DNA of 64,000 nucleotides from Apostichopus japonicus (Eukaryota; Echinodermata; Holothuroidea; Aspidochirotida; Stichopodidae). Made by a program: the position numbers and the translations under genes. Location: NCBI RefSeq assembly GCF_037975245.1, contig NC_092573.1:18486265-18550264 (forward strand), written 5' to 3'. Positions 59,597-64,000 of the stretch are shown in pieces; position 1 is the first letter of the stretch, and every line of letters begins with the position of its first letter. Under the pieces are notes generated by a model, which was not told the origin of the DNA, made no database searches, and saw nothing but the letters and a program-made list of their open reading frames with translations.

Positions 59597-60185
59597 GACT
59601 TGGTTTTGTCCACCCTTCAATGCTAAAGCATTTATTTTACAAAAGGATATTAGCACCCTTTCACAAGTTTATAGATACATGGAAGCACATGAATACATAT
59701 TTTTACCTTCAACGGAAATATTCTTATAATTTTGAAAATTCAAGAGATGGTCAAGAGAGACAGTCTACACTCTCCCTCTGAGACCTTGGCAACAATATGA
59801 CAAAAACCAAAATTTTAAACCAAAATTTTAACCAATTTCTTTTTAATTTTGAAAATTAGAAATGCCTAACGTGGAAATTTACAGCAAATTTAACAGACTG
59901 CCCCTTTATGAAATATTTTGATACTTTAAAAAAAAAAAATGACTGCCCACATGTGTAGGACAGCATACAGCTGAAGTATTCACTAATTGATACCACACCG
60001 AGAAAATAACAACATCATACAACAGATGATTCACTGTCATGTCAAACTCTCTAAGCACGTTTGTTGACTTTACAGGTAACAAAACAAAACAAATTGACAA
60101 AAGAATCCACGGATACTAACGGACAAACAAACAGACAAACCGATGGATGCTGCTGACTAATACTAACGAGGCAGGAATTAGTTGG
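59597..60185. other. non-coding DNA
   Basis: No gene seen. It contains the short tandem CCAAAATTTTAAA and a 10-base A run near 59930. Confidence 0.5.
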
Positions 60186-60235
60186 TCAGTTTGATGAATT
60201 ACACATGGGGCACAGAGAGCCAGGTACAGTGTATA
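60186..60235 (+). repeat. 50-bp direct repeat, copy 1
   Basis: The 50 bases starting TCAGTTTGATGAATTACACA are identical to those at 60398-60447. The copy continues into ordinary AT-rich DNA (ACTTAATTCATC). Confidence 0.95.
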
Positions 60236-60397
60236 ACTTAATTCATCACTGATGCAACTGTATGTATATGTAATTTCTAAAACGACTCGTAAGTTTGTGC
60301 GTATAATACACGTATGTGGGTGTGGGTGCACATGTGTGACTCTTAGTAGATTGGAGCAGACATCTCTGTCAAAAAGCTGTAAAATTAGAACTTTATT

Positions 60398-60447
60398 TCA
60401 GTTTGATGAATTACACATGGGGCACAGAGAGCCAGGTACAGTGTATA
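60398..60447 (+). repeat. 50-bp direct repeat, copy 2, abutting the retroelement
   Basis: Identical over 50 bases to 60186-60235, offset by 212 bases. It ends at the outer end of the DIRS terminal repeat, which starts at 60445-60448 depending on how the shared ATA is assigned. This suggests a pre-existing tandem duplication into whose second copy the element inserted. Confidence 0.95.
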
Positions 60448-60515
60448 TTCCAAAACTTACTGGTTTGGATATTTACGAGTGACGAGCTTACCTGTCTCCT
60501 CACAACCTTAGCACC
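60445..60515 (-). repeat. DIRS terminal repeat (3' end of element)
   Basis: The outer 55 bases (60445-60499) are an exact inverted copy of 61076-61130. The inner part, GCTTACCTGTCTCC onward (60486-60515), is an exact 30-base direct copy of 61145-61174. The outer limit falls at an ATA shared with the flanking 50-bp repeat. The inner limit may extend further, but the second terminal repeat needed to define it is outside the window. Confidence 0.85.
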
Positions 60516-61075
60516 TCATTCTACCGTGCCTATAAAGTCCTGGTAAATAAATAACACTGTGCGCCCTCTATGACCGGACCCCCCTTCCGGTCCCTCCTCC
60601 TTTCTCATGAGACCATTCCTGAAGAGTGGCCTCACGGACGCGGGAGTGGGGGTGGCAAGGACTGGCCACCCCCAACGACCCCCGTTAACTTCCCAAAGTG
60701 AACCCCTAACAAAAAATTCACCGACGCCTTCCTAGCAGGGGGGAGTGTAACCCTCCCCGGCGCAGCGGGAAGGGGGGACACTCTCCTGAACCCTGCAGGC
60801 GGAACTACCCCTTACACTAACAAGGAGCCTAAAGATTTACGGTCCGCCACTTGTTACCCTTAGACCAACTTAGGTGAGAACGTAAGTGGAAGACTATGTA
60901 CGCAAACGCATACGGAAACACATAGGTACACTCACCGATAGACATAGTTGATGGCTCTCTGGTGGATGGTGGTTCTGTCTATCTGGTGTGAAGCTCGGAG
61001 TCGTGAGTCAAGTCGAGCGACCGCTCCTCCGTCCGGCTGTGTCCCACCACCCTCTCGGGGGAGGGAGGCGGGAAT
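60516..61075 (-). other. 3' untranslated region of the DIRS element
   Basis: GC-rich, non-coding sequence between the terminal repeat and the internal complementary region. It has C-rich and G-rich patches (around 60580-60600 and 60735-60775) and no supported gene. An 83-codon minus-strand frame starting at 61183 runs through the internal complementary region into it and shows no similarity I recognise. Confidence 0.6.
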
Positions 61076-61174
61076 GGAGACAGGTAAGCTCGTCACTCGT
61101 AAATATCCAAACCAGTAAGTTTTGGAATATTTACTTCGCTCCTCGCTTACCTGTCTCCTCACAACCTTAGCACC
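61076..61174 (-). repeat. DIRS internal complementary region
   Basis: Two parts lie side by side. Bases 61076-61130 are the exact reverse complement of the element's terminal 55 bases, and 61145-61174 match the terminal repeat directly. The region is therefore nearly palindromic (GGAGACAGGTAAGC at one side, GCTTACCTGTCTCC at the other). In DIRS elements such a region lets the two termini be brought together to complete a circular DNA. The recombinase stop codon (61167-61169) lies inside it, so coding and structural constraints overlap. Confidence 0.85.
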
Positions 61175-62249
61175 GAGTGGCACTGCCCGATGGTGGGAGG
61201 CCCGAGGGGTGGGACCTGTTACCCACCGGACCTCGCATCACCGCGCTACCAAATGCCGCTTCGGCGTGTAAAGTGTCGGTCAAGTAGCAGGTGACGAACG
61301 TAGTTGGAGTTTTCCACGCTGCTGCTTTGAGTGTGTCCTCTATCGGGATGCCGGCGAATAGGGCTGTAGAGGCCGCGACCCCTCTGACGTCGTGAGCCCT
61401 TGGTCGGGAGGTCCCCGATGTGAACGGGCGTATGATCTCTACTAGCCACCTGGATAGAGTGTCTTTGGAGGCCGCTGCGTAGGGTGGTCGTGGTATGATG
61501 AAGAGAGAAGTTGATTGTCTTAACTTCTCTGTCTTGCTCAGGTACCACTTCAGTGCCCTGACTGGACACCATCGTTTGTCCTCGGCTACTGATGACATGG
61601 TCTTAATTTCCGGGATGAAAATGTCTCCTGGCAGGAAGGTCAAGGTCTGGTTCTTTGCAATAAATGACGGGTCTGGAACCATCCTCACCCCGTGGCCCTC
61701 AAATCTGATGTGATTCTGCTTGGTGGATAGGGCGTGGAGGCAACTCCTCCTTCTTGCTGACGCCACTGCGACGAGGAAGAGTGTCTTTTTTGTGAGGGCA
61801 GCCAGGGAGGCGTTAGCCATTGGTTCGTATGGTGGTCCTGCCAGGGCATGTAACACTGCTGAGAGTCCCCAGGAGGGGGCAAGCCGTCTGATCTGTGGGC
61901 GACGATTCGCCATGCCTTTGATGAGCTGTGCAATGTACGGGTTATTGCTCAGTGTGGAGCCATCTGGGAAGCCCTGGTGGATGGCAGCGATGGCCGACCT
62001 GTAATTCCTGATGGTGGAGACTTGTTTCCCCTCTCCAAAGAGTGAGAGGAGGAACTCGGCTATCTGTGTCACAGAGGCAGCAGGCAGCAGTATCTGTCTC
62101 GGTCGGCACCATTGGTCGAACTTCCGCAGACGGGAATCGTAAGTCGCTGCGGTCGTTCCCCTTCTAGCGTCGGCTGCCATCGCGGCAGCTGCTTCTGAAA
62201 AGCCTCTTTGTCGTAGGGAAGACCGGACAGCCTCCAGGCAACTAATTGT
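61167..62249 (-). CDS. tyrosine recombinase of DIRS element
   Basis: This protein integrates the circular DNA copy by tyrosine-mediated strand exchange. An N-terminal SAM-like DNA-binding half (containing RKFDQWCRPRQ and VSTIRNYRSAIAAIHQGFP) precedes a catalytic half. Catalytic residues are visible in order: Arg in SARRRS (about 61745-61765), the His-Arg pair in RAHDVRG (about 61381-61400), a Trp in AAAWKT, and the nucleophilic Tyr in FVTCYLTD (codon 61284-61286). It lies in a different frame from RNase H and overlaps its end by about 180 bases. The frame is open much further upstream, to 63707, but that part is a shadow of the RT and RNase H frames. I set the start at the beginning of recognisable similarity; the true initiation mode is unknown. 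It ends in the internal complementary region and looks intact. Confidence 0.9.
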   Translation of the reverse strand, partial: TISCLEAVRSSLRQRGFSEAAAAMAADARRGTTAATYDSRLRKFDQWCRPRQILLPAASVTQIAEFLLSLFGEGKQVSTIRNYRSAIAAIHQGFPDGSTLSNNPYIAQLIKGMANRRPQIRRLAPSWGLSAVLHALAGPPYEPMANASLAALTKKTLFLVAVASARRRSCLHALSTKQNHIRFEGHGVRMVPDPSFIAKNQTLTFLPGDIFIPEIKTMSSVAEDKRWCPVRALKWYLSKTEKLRQSTSLFIIPRPPYAAASKDTLSRWLVEIIRPFTSGTSRPRAHDVRGVAASTALFAGIPIEDTLKAAAWKTPTTFVTCYLTDTLHAEAAFGSAVMRGPVGNRSHPSGLPPSGSATRC

Positions 62250-63097
62250 AACCCCTTGATGTCTGGGTGGGAGAGAGTTCCCTGTCTCTGGGACAGTAGG
62301 TGAGGCTTGTCCGGTAGACTCACTGGGACGTCCATGAGGAGTTGGGGGATCTCGGCGAACCAGGGTCTGCGAGGCCAGAACGGGGCTATTAGTGTGAACC
62401 TGCCCTTGGAGTTCCGAATTTTCCTGAGGACTTGTCCGATCATACACAGCGGCGGGAAGATGTACGCATCCATGTGGTCCCAGGAGAGGGACATTGCGTC
62501 CGTGTGGTAGGCCAGGGGGTGGAATCGTCTGGAACAGAAGGTCTGGAGTTTGTTGTTCTTGTGTGTTGCGAACAGGTCTATCGTGGGCCTGCCGAAGATC
62601 GAAAAGATTCTGTCGCAAGTCTCCTGTTCCAGAGACCATTCGTTGGGGTCTATATGCCCCCTGGATAAGGCGTCCGCCATCACGTTGAGCTTGCCTGCGA
62701 TGTGGGAAGCCCGTAGGATCGTGCCGGAGTCCTCGGCCGCTGTTATCACCTCCCACGCGAGTCGGCACAGTCTCTCTGAGCGGGTGCCCCCCTGCCGATT
62801 GATGTAGGCCACCACTGTCGTGTTGTCGGTGAAGATTGTGGTTATCGTTCCCTGTACGTGGTCGTTGAAAACTTCCAGGGCTCTTTTGACCGCCATCATC
62901 TCCAGGATGTTGATGTGGAGAGATCTTTCTGTTTGGGACCACGTCCCCCATGCTGTGCGATTGCTCCAATGAGCTCCCCATCCGGACAGTGACGCGTCCG
63001 TCGTTATCGATGTCATTGGTAGCTGTATCGCAAAGGGTACCCCTGAACTCCAGTTGTTTGGGTCGAGCCACCATCGAAAGTGTTGGGTGACCTCCTC
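62069..63097 (-). CDS. RNase H and methyltransferase-like region of DIRS polyprotein
   Basis: The same frame as the upstream RT segment, continuing after its stop codon. RNase H removes the RNA template strand. Its four acidic positions are visible: Asp in TTDASLSGWG, Glu in HINILEMMAV, Asp in FTDNTTVVAYINRQGG, and Asp in KLNVMADALSRGH. After it comes TIDLFATHKNN, then SWDHMDAYIFPPLCMIGQVL and LIAPFWPRRPWF. This corresponds to the region described in DIRS elements as Dam-like methyltransferase, so that label is by family analogy. A conserved RT-RH connector (HFRWWLD) precedes RNase H. The last 60 or so codons overlap the recombinase frame. The first ATG is at 63016, but the domain is normally translated as part of the RT fusion. 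Confidence 0.88.
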   Translation of the reverse strand, partial: EEVTQHFRWWLDPNNWSSGVPFAIQLPMTSITTDASLSGWGAHWSNRTAWGTWSQTERSLHINILEMMAVKRALEVFNDHVQGTITTIFTDNTTVVAYINRQGGTRSERLCRLAWEVITAAEDSGTILRASHIAGKLNVMADALSRGHIDPNEWSLEQETCDRIFSIFGRPTIDLFATHKNNKLQTFCSRRFHPLAYHTDAMSLSWDHMDAYIFPPLCMIGQVLRKIRNSKGRFTLIAPFWPRRPWFAEIPQLLMDVPVSLPDKPHLLSQRQGTLSHPDIKGLQLVAWRLSGLPYDKEAFQKQLPRWQPTLEGERPQRLTIPVCGSSTNGADRDRYCCLLPL

Positions 63098-64000
63098 TTA
63101 CCTGTAGATGAGCGTTGTTTTGTCTGGGTCTGTAGGGTCTGCGGACCTCAGCAGGTGCAGTTGCAGAGGTCGCATGTGTAGCCTGCACAGTCTCACTATA
63201 TCGACGAGGCTGGCCATGAGTCCCAGGGCCCGGAGCCATGTCCCCGTTGGTGACCCCCGGTGTGCCAAGATCTGTTGTGTGGTCGCCTTGACTGCCGCGA
63301 CTCTTTCTTCTGAGGGTCGGGCTACCCCGGTGGTGAAGTCCAGTATGGCCCCGAGGAACTGGATCGTCTGGGAAGGTGATAGCCGTGATTTCTTCTGGTT
63401 CACGATCCAGCCCAGTTCTTGAAGGGTCTGGAGCGTTTTGTGGACGTTGTTGGTTGCTTCCGATAGGCTGTTCCCTACTACCAACCAGTCGTCTAGATAT
63501 ACGTAGAGGGTGACCCCTCTTTTTCTGAGGTAGGCGACTACTGCTCCCGCGACTCTCGTGAAGGTTCTGGGAGCCGTGGCTAGGCCGAATGGGAGCGCCC
63601 GGAACTGGTAGTCTTGTTCTGCGTACCGGAACGCTAGGAATCGTCGGTGTTCTCTGTGTATCAAGATGTGCAGGTAGGCGTCCCGTAAGTCTACGGTCGC
63701 CGCCCACATGCCCTTTCTGAGTAGGGGTAATATTAAGTTTAAGGTCTCCATACGGAAGTGTTTTGGTCTGATGTGTTTTGTGTTCAGGGGTTTTAGGTTT
63801 AGAATGGGACGCCAGGTGCCGTCCCGTTTTTTGGTCAGAAAAAAGGAGGACCGGAAGAGTGGTCCCGTCTCTTCCGGAACTCTTGTAATTGCCTGCTTGG
63901 CCAGCAGGGCCAGAATTTCCCCTTCTAGGGCTAAGCGTTTGACGGGGTCCGTGGGTGTGAGTGTCTGCCTTCCTCCGCCCCCGAAGGGTGGGCTGGAGGA
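63098..64000 (-). CDS. reverse transcriptase of DIRS element, partial at window edge
   Basis: Copies element RNA into DNA. The frame is open from the window edge at 64000 to a TAA at 63098-63100. The ATG at 63751 is internal, because RT sequence such as GTWRPILNLKPLN precedes it. Visible RT motifs include TVDLRDAYLHI with a catalytic Asp, FRALPFGLATAPRTFT, the active site YLDDWLV (YLDD at 63488-63499), and GWIVNQKKS followed by IQFLGAILD. Residues before GTWRPI (RVPEETGPLFRSS) are also typical of this group. The TAA breaks the frame between RT and the RNase H connector, and no insertion or deletion is needed to explain it. Gag is outside the window. Confidence 0.9.
   Translation of the reverse strand, partial: SSSPPFGGGGRQTLTPTDPVKRLALEGEILALLAKQAITRVPEETGPLFRSSFFLTKKRDGTWRPILNLKPLNTKHIRPKHFRMETLNLILPLLRKGMWAATVDLRDAYLHILIHREHRRFLAFRYAEQDYQFRALPFGLATAPRTFTRVAGAVVAYLRKRGVTLYVYLDDWLVVGNSLSEATNNVHKTLQTLQELGWIVNQKKSRLSPSQTIQFLGAILDFTTGVARPSEERVAAVKATTQQILAHRGSPTGTWLRALGLMASLVDIVRLCRLHMRPLQLHLLRSADPTDPDKTTLIYR

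Larger units (their letters stand above)
60445..64000 (-). mobile_element. DIRS-group tyrosine-recombinase retrotransposon, 5' part outside window
   Basis: On the minus strand the order is reverse transcriptase, RNase H, methyltransferase-like region, overlapping tyrosine recombinase, internal complementary region, then a terminal repeat that is inverted relative to part of that region. This is the known layout of DIRS elements, which integrate through a recombinase and a circular intermediate and so leave no target-site duplication. GC content is far above that of the flanks. Gag, the start of the RT frame and the other terminus lie beyond 64000. The terminal repeat at 60445-60515 has inverted and direct partners in the internal region at 61076-61174, which favours true DIRS over Ngaro or PAT types with split direct repeats. 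The copy is largely intact except for one in-frame stop, so it is a fairly recent insertion. Confidence 0.92.

Noticed and set aside
60932-61183. 83-codon minus-strand frame after the recombinase
   Set aside because: It runs through the internal complementary region, whose bases are explained by pairing with the terminus.
63098-63100. Frameshift in the RT frame near the T and A runs at about 63825-63846
   Set aside because: Recounting the homopolymers (six each) keeps the frame open from the window edge. The only break is the TAA at 63098-63100.
61572-63707. Long recombinase-frame extension upstream of the recombinase domain
   Set aside because: From about 62250 to 63707 this frame reads as low-complexity Pro/Arg/Gly/Thr-rich sequence antiparallel to no known domain, while another frame carries clear RT and RNase H. 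It is a shadow frame.
1-64000. CRISPR arrays, bacterial operons, ribosomal RNA genes
   Set aside because: Tandem repeats here have no spacer structure and no associated genes, and nothing resembles rRNA. The sequence is eukaryotic.

Overview
The window reads as AT-rich, repeat-laden nuclear DNA of a metazoan, most likely a marine invertebrate and perhaps an echinoderm. The species guess is weak. It rests on large introns, tRNA-derived SINEs with a body common in marine invertebrates, a DIRS-type tyrosine-recombinase retrotransposon, many minisatellites, and recurrent runs of 9 to 18 G or C. There is no bacterial gene organisation, and most open frames are chance.

One host gene can be supported, on the minus strand, with exons between about 32.8 kb and 21 kb and possibly down to 17.2 kb. 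Its anchor is a 1,316-bp internal exon (22878-24193). That exon has a strong acceptor, a strong GTAAGA donor and 438 open codons of acidic, Ser-rich, disordered protein. Upstream exons at 30374-30415 and 32734-32820 are both phase 0 and join it in frame. A 77-bp exon (21611-21687) has the required phase, and a 21-bp microexon (21076-21096) follows it in phase. Weaker candidates at 19570-19667, 19220-19462 and 17255-17311 keep phase and would add a hydrophobic, probably membrane-spanning segment. I do not recognise the family. Both ends of the gene remain undefined.

The right end (60445-64000) is most of a DIRS-group retrotransposon on the minus strand, cut by the window edge. It carries reverse transcriptase, RNase H, a region resembling the DIRS methyltransferase-like domain, and an overlapping tyrosine recombinase in another frame. 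Downstream lie an internal complementary region and one terminal repeat. One in-frame stop separates RT from RNase H. The inner end abuts one copy of a perfect 50-bp direct repeat. A diverged piece of the same terminal repeat lies at 2.4 kb.

The rest is introns, intergenic DNA and repeats. It includes a tRNA-like tandem array leading into a SINE (10.1-10.9 kb), two inverted copies of a second SINE (26.6 and 27.2 kb), a third SINE (39.6 kb) and a 663-bp terminal-inverted-repeat element with a 6-bp flanking duplication (36464-37126). A 2-kb minisatellite with higher-order structure lies at 57.6-59.6 kb, with several smaller arrays elsewhere. No functional tRNA or rRNA gene, CRISPR array or bacterial operon was seen.
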